DNA of 64,000 nucleotides from Chloroflexota bacterium (GTDB taxonomy: Bacteria > Chloroflexota > UBA11872). The stretch spans positions 1-64,000 of the forward strand of contig JAJDVX010000013.1 in NCBI GenBank assembly GCA_022825895.1, given 5' to 3'. Each line of letters starts with the position of its first letter. The stretch's first letter is position 1. A model generated the notes under the pieces. It did no database searches and had not been told where the DNA came from. It was given only the letters and a program-made list of their open reading frames with translations. The translations under genes were made by a program, and so were the position numbers. Of the stretch, positions 7,378 to 16,957 are shown one piece after another.

Positions 7378-8435
7378 GGAACGGGACTCCACGCTGGTTG
7401 CTGGCGGTTGAGACGTCGTGCGATGACACGTCGGTGTCGGTGCTGAGGGACGGCCGCGAGGCGGCGGCGACGGTGAGCCAGGCGCAGGTGGCGCCGCACG
7501 CGGCGTTTGGCGGGATCGTGCCCGAGGTGGCGTCGCGGATACACGCGGAGGCCATTGACTCGGTGTGCGCGGAGGCACTGGCGCAGGCCGGCGTTGAGAT
7601 CGATCAGATTGGGGCGGTGGCGGTGACGGTGGGGCCGGGGCTGCCGGGATCGCTGCTGGTGGGGTTGGAGTTTGCGCGGGGGCTGGCGTTCGGGCTGGGG
7701 GTTCCGCTGGTTCCGGTGAATCACCTGGAAGGACACATCGCGGCGGCGTGGCTGGACGTGGACGAGGGGCCCGAGTTGCCGGCCGTGGCGCTGATCGTTT
7801 CGGGCGGGCATACGGAACTGGTGCTGGTGGATGCGCCGGGGCGCTACCGGATGCTGGGGCGGACGCGGGACGACGCGGCGGGGGAGGCCTTTGACAAGGT
7901 GGCGCGGATGCTGGGGCTGGGTTTTCCGGGCGGGCCGGCGATTCAGAAGGCGGCGGAGCAGGTGGATGGGACGCCGTACACGTTGCCGCGGGCGTGGCTG
8001 CGGGGGACGAACGACTTCAGCTTCAGCGGGTTGAAGACGGCGCTGCGGCGGCTGCTGGAAGACCGGCTGGGGCCGGATGAATCGGCGCGGATCCTGGGTG
8101 GGGACGGGTTGGACCAGGCGGCGGAAGGTGACGCGCTGGTGGGACAGGTGGCGCTGGCGTTCGAGGCGTCGGTGGTTGAGGTGCTGGTACGGAAGACGGT
8201 TGACGCCGCCGGGGCCGTGGGGGCTCGGTCGCTCATCGTGACGGGCGGGGTGGCGGCGAATGCGCGGCTGCGGGCGGAGATGGCGGCGGCGACGTCGATT
8301 CCCCTGTTCATTCCGGCGCCGGCGCGGTGCACGGATAACGCGGCGATGATCGGGCTGGCGGGGGCCTGGGCGATGGCGCGGGGAGATGCGAACGGGGAGC
8401 GGCTGGAGATTCAGCCGGGAATGCGGTTGGTTTGA
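7374..8435 (+). CDS. tsaD: tRNA N6-adenosine threonylcarbamoyltransferase TsaD
   Basis: Metal-dependent ASKHA enzyme that transfers threonylcarbamoyl from TC-AMP to A37 of tRNA. The 353-residue protein carries ETSCDDTSVSVL, VTVGPGLPGSLLVG, the metal-ligand motif NHLEGH, SGGHTEL, DDAAGEAFDKVARMLGL, FSFSGLKTA, GGVAANARLR and CTDNAAMIGLAG. The start is GTG within GTGA, coupled to rimI. It ends 7 nt from the convergent glgA stop. A tRNA-Thr with A37 and U36, which would be a substrate of this pathway, is encoded at 53635. Confidence 0.97.
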   Translation: MRNGTPRWLLAVETSCDDTSVSVLRDGREAAATVSQAQVAPHAAFGGIVPEVASRIHAEAIDSVCAEALAQAGVEIDQIGAVAVTVGPGLPGSLLVGLEFARGLAFGLGVPLVPVNHLEGHIAAAWLDVDEGPELPAVALIVSGGHTELVLVDAPGRYRMLGRTRDDAAGEAFDKVARMLGLGFPGGPAIQKAAEQVDGTPYTLPRAWLRGTNDFSFSGLKTALRRLLEDRLGPDESARILGGDGLDQAAEGDALVGQVALAFEASVVEVLVRKTVDAAGAVGARSLIVTGGVAANARLRAEMAAATSIPLFIPAPARCTDNAAMIGLAGAWAMARGDANGERLEIQPGMRLV

Positions 8436-8442
8436 GGCGGTA

Positions 8443-9948
8443 TCAGGAGATTGCGGCGAGGGTCGGTGATTGCTCCTCGCGGCGGGCGGCGAGGGCTTCG
8501 GCGTAGAGGTGTTGGTAGGCGGCGGCGGATAGGTCCCAGGAGGAGTCGCGTCCCATGCCGCGTTGGATGATCCGGGTCCAGGCGTCGGGGATGCGGTAAA
8601 GCTCCAGGGCGCGGGCGACGGCGCCGAAGAAGTCGATGGGGTCGTAGCGGTTGAAGACGAAGCCGACGCCGGTGTCGCTGGCGGGATCGACGTCGTTGAC
8701 AGTGTCGGCGAGGCCGCCGGTGGCGCGGACGACGGGGACGCTGCCGTAGCGCATGGCAATGAGCTGGCCGAGGCCGCAGGGTTCGTGGCGAGAGGGCATC
8801 AGGAATATGTCGCTGCCGGCGTAGATCTGGCTGGCGAGGGGGGTGTCGAAGCGGATGGCGGCGGCGACCTGGTCGGGGTGGGCGAGGGTCAGCTCGCGGA
8901 GGGCTTCCTCGTAGCGGGGCTCGCCGATGCCGAGGACGACGAGTTGGGCGCCGCGGTCGAGGATGTGGGCGAGGGAGGCCAGGAGCAGGTCCATCCCCTT
9001 GTGCTCGGCGAGGCGGGTGACCATGCCGAGGAGGGGGACGTCAGGTCTGGCGGGGAGGCCGACGGACTGCTGGAGGGCGGTCTTGTTGGGGGCGCGACGT
9101 TCCAGGGTTTCGAGCGCGTAGTGGCTGGCGAGGTGGGGATCGACGGCGGGGTTGTAGGCCTCGGTGTCGATGCCGTTGAGGATGCCGTGGAGGTCGGCTT
9201 CGCGGTCGCGCAGGAGGGGATCGAGGTCGTGGCCGAAATCAGGCGTGAGGATTTCGCGGGCGTAGCGGGGGCTGACGGTGTTGATCTTGTCGGCGAAGAG
9301 GATGCCGCGGGCCATGAAGACGAAGACATCGCTGAGGTCGTCGCGGGTGGGGTGAGGGATGAGGCCGTCGGGCGCGAGGCCGGCCGTCTCGAGGACGGAC
9401 GAGTCGAAGTGGCCCTGGTATTCGAGGTTGTGGATGGTGAAGACGCTGGCGGTATCGGCGAATTCGGGGGCGTGGCGGTCGGTGGTGCGCAGCCAGTTGG
9501 GGATGAGGCCGGTGTGCCAGTCATGGCAGTGGATGATGTCGGGCCGCCAGTCGAGCACGCGGGCGGTCTCCAAGGCGGCGCGGGCGAAGAAGGTGAAGCG
9601 GTGGCCGTCGTCGGGGTAGCCGTAGATGCCGGGCCGTGCGCTGACGTAGTGCTCGTTGTCAATGAGCACGACTTCGAAGCCATCGAGCTCGACGGCGTCG
9701 AGGCGCACGCGTTCCTGGCGTCCGTTGAATGGAAGGTCGAAGCGGGCGATGCCGGGGCGTCGCGTGACAGCGGTGAGGTCGACCGAGCCGTAGCGGGGGA
9801 TGGCGACGCGGACGTCGATACCGCGTCGGGCGAGGGCCTTGGGCAGGGAGGCGAGGACGTCGGCCAGGCCGCCGGTCTTGGCGAAGGGGTCGAACTCGGC
9901 CGAGACCATGAGGACGCGGAGCGGGGAGCGTGGGTCAGCGCCGGACAT
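8443..9948 (-). CDS. glgA: Glycogen/starch synthase (GT5)
   Basis: GT-B enzyme that extends alpha-1,4-glucan from ADP- or UDP-glucose. The 501-residue product begins with VLMVSAEFDPFAKTGGLADVLASLPKAL, where the nucleotide-sugar-binding KTGGL starts at K24. It also has IIHCHDWHTGLIPNWL and the C-terminal MPSRHEPCGLGQLIAMRYGSVPVVRATGGLADTV. The ATG at 9948 follows the purH stop by 10 nt, so glgA probably forms the distal end of the purine transcript. No other glycogen gene (glgB, glgC, glgP) is in the window. An open frame continues upstream inside purH but has no family similarity. Confidence 0.95.
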   Translation of the reverse strand: MSGADPRSPLRVLMVSAEFDPFAKTGGLADVLASLPKALARRGIDVRVAIPRYGSVDLTAVTRRPGIARFDLPFNGRQERVRLDAVELDGFEVVLIDNEHYVSARPGIYGYPDDGHRFTFFARAALETARVLDWRPDIIHCHDWHTGLIPNWLRTTDRHAPEFADTASVFTIHNLEYQGHFDSSVLETAGLAPDGLIPHPTRDDLSDVFVFMARGILFADKINTVSPRYAREILTPDFGHDLDPLLRDREADLHGILNGIDTEAYNPAVDPHLASHYALETLERRAPNKTALQQSVGLPARPDVPLLGMVTRLAEHKGMDLLLASLAHILDRGAQLVVLGIGEPRYEEALRELTLAHPDQVAAAIRFDTPLASQIYAGSDIFLMPSRHEPCGLGQLIAMRYGSVPVVRATGGLADTVNDVDPASDTGVGFVFNRYDPIDFFGAVARALELYRIPDAWTRIIQRGMGRDSSWDLSAAAYQHLYAEALAARREEQSPTLAAIS

Positions 9949-9958
9949 GGGGGGCGGG

Positions 9959-11512
9959 TTAGTGCCGGAAGTGGCGTTCTTCGACGAGGACGAGGATGCC
10001 GCCGCGGGCGTCGACGGCGTCGATGACTTCCTGGTCGCGGAGGGAGCCGGCGACGGAGACGATGGCGCGGACGCCGGCATCGAGGGCGGCTTCGGGCCCG
10101 TCGGCGAAGGGGAAGAAGGCGTCGGAGGCCAGGTAGGAACCGCGGGCGGCGTCGCCGGCCTGTTCGGCGGCGTGGCGGACGGCGTTGACGCGGTTGACCT
10201 GGCCGCTGCCGAGGCCGATGAGGCGTCCATCCCTGACCAGGACGATGGCGTTGGACTTGACGTGGCGGATTACCTTGAGGCCAAAGCGGAGTTGGTCGAG
10301 GTCGTCGGCCGTTGGCCGGGCCTTGCTGACCACGCGCATTTCGAGATCGGGGCGGGGCGCGCGGTCGGGGGCCTGGACGAGGTAGCCGCGGTCGATGCCC
10401 CAGACGTGGGCGGCTTCGAAGTGGAGGGGCCGGCGGGGAGCGGAGGTGGGCCAGCGCATGATGCGGAGGTCCTTGCGTCGGCGGAGGCGGCGGAGGGCGG
10501 CTGGCTCGTAGTCGGGGGCGACGATGACGTGGTAGAGGTGGCCGCGCATGGCGGCGACGGTTTCGGCGGTGACGGTGCGGTTGAAGCCGAGGATGCCGCC
10601 GAAGGCGGAGATTGGATCGGTCTCGCGGGCGCGGCGGTAGGCCTTGACCTGGGACTCGGGGTGGGTTGCCAAGCAGCAGGGCATGGTGTGCTTGATGATC
10701 GAGACGGCGATGTCGTTGAAGTCGTTGGCGGAGGCCCAGGCGGCTTGCAGGTCGAGGATGTTGATGTAGGAGAGTTCGAGGCCGTGGAGTTGCTCGACGC
10801 CGGCAAGTTCGGTGTCGCCGAGTTCGGCGGCGCCGGCGGCGTAGAAGGCGCCGGGCTGGTGGGGGTTTTCGCCGTAGCGGAGGCTCTGGAGACGGCGGAG
10901 GGGAACGGTGAGCAGTTCGGGGAAGGACTGGCCCAGGTCCCGCTGCAGGTAGGCGGCGATGTGGGCGTCGTAGAAGGCGGTGAGGGCGAAGGCCTTGGCG
11001 GCGAGTTCGCGGCGGAGTGCGTCCGCACTCTCTGGGTGATCCAGCGCTTCGAGAACCCTTGAGTAGTCGGCGGGGTCGACGAGGATCCAGACGTCGTCGG
11101 GGTTCTTGGCGGCGGCGCGGATGAGGGTGACGCCGCCGATGTCGATGTTCTCCAGGAGTTCGTCGCGGTCGTCGGTGGCGGCGAGGGTGGCGGCGAAGGG
11201 GTAGAGGTTGACGGCGACGAGGTCGATGGCGCCGATGCCGTGGTCGGCCAGTTCGGCGAGGTGTCGGTCGGAGGAGCGGCGGGCGAGGATGGCGCCGTGG
11301 ACGGCGGGGTGGAGGGTCTTGACGCGGCCGTCGAGCATTTCGGGGGCCCCGGTGACGTCTTCGACCTCGAGCACGGGATGCCCGGCGGCGGCGATGGCGG
11401 CGGCGGTGCCGCCGGAGGCAACGAACTCCCAGCCGCGGGCGGCGAGGCCGGCGGCGAAGTCTTCAAGGCCGGTCTTGTCGTAGACGCTGATCAGGGCGCG
11501 GGGTGCGGCCAT
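9959..11512 (-). CDS. purH: Bifunctional AICAR transformylase / IMP cyclohydrolase
   Basis: A 517-residue enzyme for the last two steps to IMP. The N-terminal IMPCH domain has VYDKTGLEDFA, FVASGGTAAAI and GRVKTLHPAVHGAILARR. The C-terminal AICARFT domain has LRYGENPHQPGAFY, KSNAIVLVRDGRLIGLGSGQVNRV, ASDAFFPFADG and the C-terminal RHFRH. The usual KHTNPCG block reads KHTMPCC: the Lys-His pair is kept but Asn and Gly are changed. Its start lies 22 nt inside purN. Confidence 0.96.
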   Translation of the reverse strand: MAAPRALISVYDKTGLEDFAAGLAARGWEFVASGGTAAAIAAAGHPVLEVEDVTGAPEMLDGRVKTLHPAVHGAILARRSSDRHLAELADHGIGAIDLVAVNLYPFAATLAATDDRDELLENIDIGGVTLIRAAAKNPDDVWILVDPADYSRVLEALDHPESADALRRELAAKAFALTAFYDAHIAAYLQRDLGQSFPELLTVPLRRLQSLRYGENPHQPGAFYAAGAAELGDTELAGVEQLHGLELSYINILDLQAAWASANDFNDIAVSIIKHTMPCCLATHPESQVKAYRRARETDPISAFGGILGFNRTVTAETVAAMRGHLYHVIVAPDYEPAALRRLRRRKDLRIMRWPTSAPRRPLHFEAAHVWGIDRGYLVQAPDRAPRPDLEMRVVSKARPTADDLDQLRFGLKVIRHVKSNAIVLVRDGRLIGLGSGQVNRVNAVRHAAEQAGDAARGSYLASDAFFPFADGPEAALDAGVRAIVSVAGSLRDQEVIDAVDARGGILVLVEERHFRH

Positions 11513-12138
11513 AGGGCCTGGCTCTCCTCCGATTGGATGTAGACGCGACCGTTTTCGATGCGCACGCGGTCCTCGGCGAACCAGCGCAGGGCCAAAGGAT
11601 AAACGCGATGCTCCTGGACGAGAATTCGATTCGAGAGCGAGTCCACGGTGTCGTGGCGCAGGACGGGGACGGCCGCCTGGGCGACGATGGGACCGGCGTC
11701 GAGGTCATCGGTGACGATGTGGACGGTGCAGCCGCTGATCTTGACGCCGGCGTGGAGGGCATCGGTCTGCGGTTTGGGGGCCATGCCGCCGGCGAAGGCG
11801 GGCAAGAGGGACGGGTGGATGTTGAGGATGCGGTTGGGGTAGGCGGCGACGATGAAGGGTCGGAGGATGGCGTCGAAGCCCGCCAGGGCGACGAAGTCGG
11901 CGCCGGAGGCTTGCAGGAGTTCGAGCATGCGGCGCTGTTGGGCAGTGCGGGAGGGGAAGGCGCGGCGCGGCACGGGGTAGCCGGGGACGTTGTGGGCTCT
12001 TGCTACGTCCAGCGCGCCGACGTTTTCGCGGTTGGTGATGAGGGCGACGGCGCGGGCGTCCAGATGGTCGCTGGCGATGGCGTCGAGGATGGCGGCCGCG
12101 TTGGAGCCGCGGCCGGAGGCCATGATGGCGAGATTCAT
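11491..12138 (-). CDS. purN: Phosphoribosylglycinamide formyltransferase
   Basis: Folate-dependent GAR transformylase (10-formyl-THF + GAR to FGAR) of 215 residues. It shows the N-terminal MASGRGSNAAAILDAI nucleotide loop, the catalytic NIHPSLLPAF motif, and TDDLDAGPIVAQAAVPV with the conserved Asp. The usual AGYMRIL reads AGFDAIL. ATG is coupled to the purM stop by ATGA and the 3' end overlaps purH by 22 nt. Confidence 0.96.
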   Translation of the reverse strand: MNLAIMASGRGSNAAAILDAIASDHLDARAVALITNRENVGALDVARAHNVPGYPVPRRAFPSRTAQQRRMLELLQASGADFVALAGFDAILRPFIVAAYPNRILNIHPSLLPAFAGGMAPKPQTDALHAGVKISGCTVHIVTDDLDAGPIVAQAAVPVLRHDTVDSLSNRILVQEHRVYPLALRWFAEDRVRIENGRVYIQSEESQALWPHPAP

Positions 12139-13157
12139 GGCGTGGGCGTGAGCTCCACGGGGGACTGGCGATGGGCGGCGATGGCGCCGACTCGCACGGC
12201 GAGCGGCAGATCCGCCAGCAGTTGGTCAGCCGCTTCGGGCGAGGCCACGAGGATGGCGCCGACGCCCATGTTGAAGACGCGGTACATCTCGGCGGGGGAG
12301 ACTTCGAGGCCGTCGGCGATGGCTTCGAAGATTGGCGGTTGGGACCAGGTGCCTGTGTCGATCAGGGCGGTGACGGAGTCGGGGAGGACGCGCTCGAGGT
12401 TCTCGGCGATGCCGCCGCCGGTGATGTGGGCGGCGACGCGCGTGCCGGGAACGGCGAAGGCCGCAGCAAACTCGGGGAGATAGGAAAGGTGGGGGGCGAG
12501 GAGGGCGTCCTCGAGGGTTTGGTCACCAATGGGGGTTTCGCGGTCGTAGATGGTGAGCAGTTCGCGGGCGAGGCTGTAGCCGTTGGTGTGGGGGCCGCTG
12601 GAGGGGAGGCCGATGCAGACGTCGCCGACGGAAACAGAGTTCTTGTCAGGGAGTTGTGCGGCGGATGCGACGCCGATGACCGCGCCGACGGCGTCGTAGC
12701 GGCCGGGAGCGTAGGTGTCGGGCATGAGGGCAGTTTCGCCGCCGACGATGGAGACGCCGGCGTCGCGGCAGGCCGAGGCCATGCCCTGAACCAAGGAGGT
12801 AAGAACGGCCGGGTCCAGGCGGTCGGCGGCGACGTAGTCGAGGAAGGCGATGGGGCGGGTGTTCTGGACGGCCACGTCGTTGAGGCAATGGTTGACGAGG
12901 TCGCGCCCGGCGTCGGCGGGGCGGCCCATTTCGATGGCGAGGTGGAGCTTGGTGCCCACGCCGTCGATGCTGGCGACGATGGCCGGGTCGGGAATGTCCG
13001 CCGGGATGCGGATGACGCCGCCGAAGCTGCCGAAGGCGTCAAGGGTGAGCGGGGTTGCGGTGGAGGCGACGGCGGAACTCAGGCCCGCCTTGGCGCGCTG
13101 CGCCAGGTCAAGGTCCACGCCGGCTTCCGCGTAGTTGGAGATTGGGGTGTCGTGCAC
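12135..13157 (-). CDS. purM: Phosphoribosylformylglycinamidine cyclo-ligase (AIR synthetase)
   Basis: ATP-dependent closure of FGAM to AIR. The 340-residue product starts with the family N-terminus YAEAGVDLDLAQRAK and has ASIDGVGTKLHLA, NHCLNDVAVQNTRPIAFLDY, SIVGGETALMPDTY and LPSSGPHTNGYSLAREL. The start is GTG, 13 nt after purF. The stop overlaps purN by 4 nt. Confidence 0.96.
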   Translation of the reverse strand: MHDTPISNYAEAGVDLDLAQRAKAGLSSAVASTATPLTLDAFGSFGGVIRIPADIPDPAIVASIDGVGTKLHLAIEMGRPADAGRDLVNHCLNDVAVQNTRPIAFLDYVAADRLDPAVLTSLVQGMASACRDAGVSIVGGETALMPDTYAPGRYDAVGAVIGVASAAQLPDKNSVSVGDVCIGLPSSGPHTNGYSLARELLTIYDRETPIGDQTLEDALLAPHLSYLPEFAAAFAVPGTRVAAHITGGGIAENLERVLPDSVTALIDTGTWSQPPIFEAIADGLEVSPAEMYRVFNMGVGAILVASPEAADQLLADLPLAVRVGAIAAHRQSPVELTPTP

Positions 13158-13170
13158 GCGTGTGTTTGCG

Positions 13171-14730
13171 TCAGCCCGTGGAAGGTGTGCCGGACTCGAC
13201 CCGGTCGATGGTGGCCTCGCTCGGGAAGACCATGGCCGTGGCGATGTTTTCGGGGCGTTCGAGGAGGAACTTGTCGAAGGTCAACTGCACGTCCAGCGGG
13301 TAGGTGTGGGTGAAGCATCCCAGGCAGAGGCGATCCCTGGAGCGGCCGATGGCCTGGACGAGGTTCTCGGTGGACTGGTAGCCGAGGCTGTCGGCGCCGA
13401 TGTCCTCGCAGATCTGTTCCACGTCCAGCTTGTGAGCGACAAGGTCGTCCGGATCGGGGATGTCGATGCCCAGGAAGCAGGGCCAGCGGATGGGCGGGGC
13501 GGTGATGCGCACGTGCACCTCGGAAGCGCCGCCCTCGTCGCGCAGCAGCCTGACCAGCGAGGCCTGGGTGGTGCCGCGGACGATGGTGTCGTCGACCATG
13601 ACCACGCGTTTGCCCGCGGTGATGTCCGGGAGGGCGCTGTACTTGAGGCGGACCCCGAGCTTGCGGAGGCGCGGGGTGGGTTCGATGAACGTGCGGCCGA
13701 TGTAGCGGTTGCGGACGAAGCCGTCGCCATAAGGCAAGCCGGACTCCTCGGCGTAGCCGGTGGCGGCGGCGGTGGCGGAGTCGGGCACGCCGATGACGAT
13801 GTCGGCGTCGACGGGATGCTGGCGGGCGAGCAGCCGGCCCATGGAGCGGCGGGCGGAGTGAACGCTGGCGCCGTCCAACATCGAGTCGGGACGCGAGAAG
13901 TAGATGTACTCGAAAGCGCAAACGGCATGGCGCTGGGGCATTTCGAGCTTGATGGACTGCATGCCGTCGTCGTCGATGGCGACGATCTCGCCGGGTTCGA
14001 CGTCGCGTTCGAAGGTGGCGCCGATGGTGTCGAGCGCGCAGGTTTCGGAGGCGATGACGCGGGTTCCGTTGGCTCGGCCGATGGACAGCGGCCGGTTGCC
14101 CATGCCGTCGCGGACGGCGATCAACTGGGTGGGGGTGGCGATGATGAGGCAGAACGAGCCCTGGAGACGCGGCGCGATCTGGCGCACGCGGTCGACCATG
14201 GTTGCGCCGGGGGCGGTGGCAATGAGGTCGGCAATGACGGCGGAGTCGGTGGTGGACGAGTCGGGGAAGGCGTCCAGGGCGGCGTTGTTGCGCAGGTCGA
14301 GCGCGTTGACGATGTTGCCGTTGTGGCCGAGGGCCATCGGCCCGATGTCGGTGTTTCGCAGGATGGGCTGGATGTTGGAAGCGTTGCTGGAGCCGGCGGT
14401 GGAATAACGGCAGTGACCAATGGCCAGGTGTCCCTTGAGACGGGCCAGGCGGTGGTCGGAGAAGACGCGGGACACCAGCCCCATGCGGCGTTCGGCGTGG
14501 AGGCGCTGGCCGTCGCCGACGGCGATACCGGCGCTTTCCTGCCCGCGATGCTGCACGGCAAAGAGTGCGAAGTAGGTTTGGACGGCGGCGTCGTCGGTAG
14601 CGCCGTGGACGCCGATAACCCCGCAGGCTTCGCGCAGATTCGGCGAGCCGTCGGGGGCGGCCGGTTCGTAAGACGGACCCAGGCTCAGCGCCAGAGCAGG
14701 ATGTTCCGCTTTGTGCTCCCCGTGCCGCAT
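13171..14730 (-). CDS. purF: Amidophosphoribosyltransferase, [4Fe-4S] type
   Basis: First committed step of purine synthesis (PRPP + Gln to phosphoribosylamine). In the 519-residue product a propeptide of about 35 residues precedes the Ntn nucleophile Cys36 in CGVIGVHG. The glutaminase domain has GHCRYSTAGSSNASNIQP, and the PRTase domain has the PRPP loop VVMVDDTIVRGTT. Cysteines in VCAFEYIYFSRPDS, WPCFLGID and LCLGCFT match the iron-sulfur cluster ligands of Bacillus-type PurF, which suggests oxygen-sensitive maturation or stability control. The ATG begins 1 nt after the purL stop. An open frame extends upstream inside purL without similarity. Confidence 0.96.
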   Translation of the reverse strand: MRHGEHKAEHPALALSLGPSYEPAAPDGSPNLREACGVIGVHGATDDAAVQTYFALFAVQHRGQESAGIAVGDGQRLHAERRMGLVSRVFSDHRLARLKGHLAIGHCRYSTAGSSNASNIQPILRNTDIGPMALGHNGNIVNALDLRNNAALDAFPDSSTTDSAVIADLIATAPGATMVDRVRQIAPRLQGSFCLIIATPTQLIAVRDGMGNRPLSIGRANGTRVIASETCALDTIGATFERDVEPGEIVAIDDDGMQSIKLEMPQRHAVCAFEYIYFSRPDSMLDGASVHSARRSMGRLLARQHPVDADIVIGVPDSATAAATGYAEESGLPYGDGFVRNRYIGRTFIEPTPRLRKLGVRLKYSALPDITAGKRVVMVDDTIVRGTTQASLVRLLRDEGGASEVHVRITAPPIRWPCFLGIDIPDPDDLVAHKLDVEQICEDIGADSLGYQSTENLVQAIGRSRDRLCLGCFTHTYPLDVQLTFDKFLLERPENIATAMVFPSEATIDRVESGTPSTG

Positions 14731-14731
14731 G

Positions 14732-16957
14732 TTAGCCGGGCGGGGCGTGTCCGGCCAGCGCCAGCTCGAGACCCTGGGACCAGACTTGCTCGGCGTGGGC
14801 AAGCGAAACGTCAATGGGGCCGATACAGAGGCGGTCGCCGCCGACTTTGCCAACCGGCGTGATGGGCACCGAGTGGGTGGCGGCGGCGGCGGCAACGGCG
14901 GCGGCGGCGAGAGGCGGATAGCTGACGACGATGCGGGACTGAGACTCGCCGAAGAGGGCTTCGTCGAGTCGTCCGAGGATCGGCAGGTCGGGAGCCTGGA
15001 CGCCGAGGCCGCCGGCGAACGCCGATTCGGCGAGGGCGACGGCGAGGCCGCCGTCAGAGCAGTCGTGGGCGGACGAAAGGAGGCGGGCAATGATGAGTTC
15101 GCGGACGAGACGTTGGACCGCGACTTCGTCGACCAGGTTTATGTCGGGGCAGCCCGCGACCCGGCCGTGGGCTACCGAGAGGTATTCGCTGCCATCCAGG
15201 CGGGGGCGGCCGGCACCGAGGACCGCGATTTCATCGCCGTCGGCGGTGAAGCCGGCGCCGCAGCGGCGGTCGAGCTCGTCCAGGACTCCGAGCATGCCGA
15301 CGACGGGAGTTGGCCAGATGGCTTCGCCGCCGGACTCGTTGTAGAGGCTGACGTTGCCGCTGATGACGGGAGTCTCGAGCGCACGGGCGGCGGCGGCCAT
15401 GCCGTCGATGGCCTGGGACAGCTGGTAGTAGGCGGCCGACTGTTCGGGGGAGCCAAAGTTGAGGCAGTTGGTGAAGGCGAGGGGCCGCGCGCCGGTGCAG
15501 GAGACGTTGCGGGCGGACTCGGCGATGGCGGCGGCGCCGCCGACGAAGGGGTCGAGGTACGTGGTGCGGCCGTTGCCGTCGGTGGAGAGCGCCACGGCCA
15601 GCGGGGTGCCCTTGATGCGCAGGAGGGCGGCATCGCCGCCGGGGGCAATGACGGTGTTGGCGCCGACCATGTGGTCGTACTGGCGGTAGATGGGTCGGCG
15701 GCTGGCGATGTTGGGGGAGGCGAGGAGTTGGAGGAAGGCGGAGGTTGGGTCGTCGGGTTCGGGCAGGGCATCCAGGTCGAGCGGGCCGACCTCATCGAGA
15801 TAGGCCGGGCGCTCGACGGGATAGGTGTAGGTGGGCGCGTCGGTGAGCATGGTGATGGGGAGGGTGGCGGCGGATTGACCGTTGTCCCTGACATCCAGGA
15901 GACCGGTCTCGGTGACCTCTCCTATGACGTCGCTATGGAGGCCCCACTTGTCAAAGACCCGCTGGACTTCGTGGGCGCGGCCGCGGGCGGCGACGACGAG
16001 CATGCGCTCCTGGCTCTCACTTAACATAACTTCGTAGGGCGTCATGCCGGCGGCGCGACGGGCGACGTGCTCAAGGTTCAGGACCACGCCGGTGCCGCCG
16101 CGACCGGCGGACTCGACCGACGAACTGGTGAGCCCGGTTGCGCCCAGGTCCTGGAGGCCCAGGATGGCGTCGGTGGTCTGGAGGACTTCGAGGCAGGCCT
16201 CGAGCAGCAGCTTCTCCATGAAGGGGTTGCCGACCTGGACGACGCCGCGGTGGGAGGCTTCGGGATCGTCAACGGAGGCGAAGGTTGCGCCGTGGATGCC
16301 GTCGCGGCCGGTGTCGGCGCCGACGAGGATGAGCTCGTTGCCGGCGCCGCTGGCGGCGGCACTGGTGAGCTGGTCGTGCTCGATCAGGCCGACGCACATG
16401 GCGTTGACGAGCGGGTTGCCGCGGTAGGAGGCGGACACCTGGACCTCGCCGCCGACGGTGGGGACGCCCATGCAGTTCCCGTACCAGCCGATGCCGCCGA
16501 CGATGCCGTTGGCCAGGTAGCGTCCGCGGCGGTCGTCGAGCGGACCGAAACGCAGGCTGTCCAGGAGGGCGATGGGGCGCGCGCCCATGGTGAAGATGTC
16601 GCGGAGGATGCCGCCGACGCCGGTGGCGGCGCCCTGGAAGGGTTCGACAGCGCTGGGGTGGTTGTGGCTCTCGACCTTCATGACAATGGCGAGGCCGTGG
16701 CCGATGTCCACAGCGCCGGCGTTTTCTTCGCCCGGGCCGATGAGGACCCGGGGACCCTCGCTGGGAAGGCGCGAGAGGAGCGGGCGAGAGTGCTTGTAAC
16801 CGCAGTGCTCGCTCCACATGCCGCCGATGATTCCGAGCTCGACGGGGTTGGGCGGGCGATCCAGGAGGTCGGCGGCGAAGTGGTATTCGTCGCGGGTGAG
16901 GGCGACCTCCCGAAGGATTTCGTCGCTGGGCGGCTCGTGGGTTGGGGTGAGCGTCAT
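14732..16957 (-). CDS. purL: Phosphoribosylformylglycinamidine synthase subunit PurL
   Basis: Small-type PurL (741 residues) that converts FGAR to FGAM using ammonia delivered by PurQ with help from PurS. It has [17 protein letters not shown] near the N-terminus, [42 protein letters not shown] and a second AIRS-like half with VSLYNESGG and [13 protein letters not shown]. Being the split form agrees with separate purS and purQ genes immediately upstream. ATGA overlap with purQ. Confidence 0.97.
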   Translation of the reverse strand: MTLTPTHEPPSDEILREVALTRDEYHFAADLLDRPPNPVELGIIGGMWSEHCGYKHSRPLLSRLPSEGPRVLIGPGEENAGAVDIGHGLAIVMKVESHNHPSAVEPFQGAATGVGGILRDIFTMGARPIALLDSLRFGPLDDRRGRYLANGIVGGIGWYGNCMGVPTVGGEVQVSASYRGNPLVNAMCVGLIEHDQLTSAAASGAGNELILVGADTGRDGIHGATFASVDDPEASHRGVVQVGNPFMEKLLLEACLEVLQTTDAILGLQDLGATGLTSSSVESAGRGGTGVVLNLEHVARRAAGMTPYEVMLSESQERMLVVAARGRAHEVQRVFDKWGLHSDVIGEVTETGLLDVRDNGQSAATLPITMLTDAPTYTYPVERPAYLDEVGPLDLDALPEPDDPTSAFLQLLASPNIASRRPIYRQYDHMVGANTVIAPGGDAALLRIKGTPLAVALSTDGNGRTTYLDPFVGGAAAIAESARNVSCTGARPLAFTNCLNFGSPEQSAAYYQLSQAIDGMAAAARALETPVISGNVSLYNESGGEAIWPTPVVGMLGVLDELDRRCGAGFTADGDEIAVLGAGRPRLDGSEYLSVAHGRVAGCPDINLVDEVAVQRLVRELIIARLLSSAHDCSDGGLAVALAESAFAGGLGVQAPDLPILGRLDEALFGESQSRIVVSYPPLAAAAVAAAAATHSVPITPVGKVGGDRLCIGPIDVSLAHAEQVWSQGLELALAGHAPPG

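Noticed and set aside
8563-10026. Long plus-strand open frame (about 487 codons) antisense to glgA
   Set aside because: Gly/Glu/Val-rich low-complexity product without family motifs. It arises from the G-rich strand bias opposite a clear GlgA.
14711-16024. Plus-strand open frame of about 437 codons antisense to purL
   Set aside because: No recognisable domain, and it lies wholly opposite the conserved PurL sequence.
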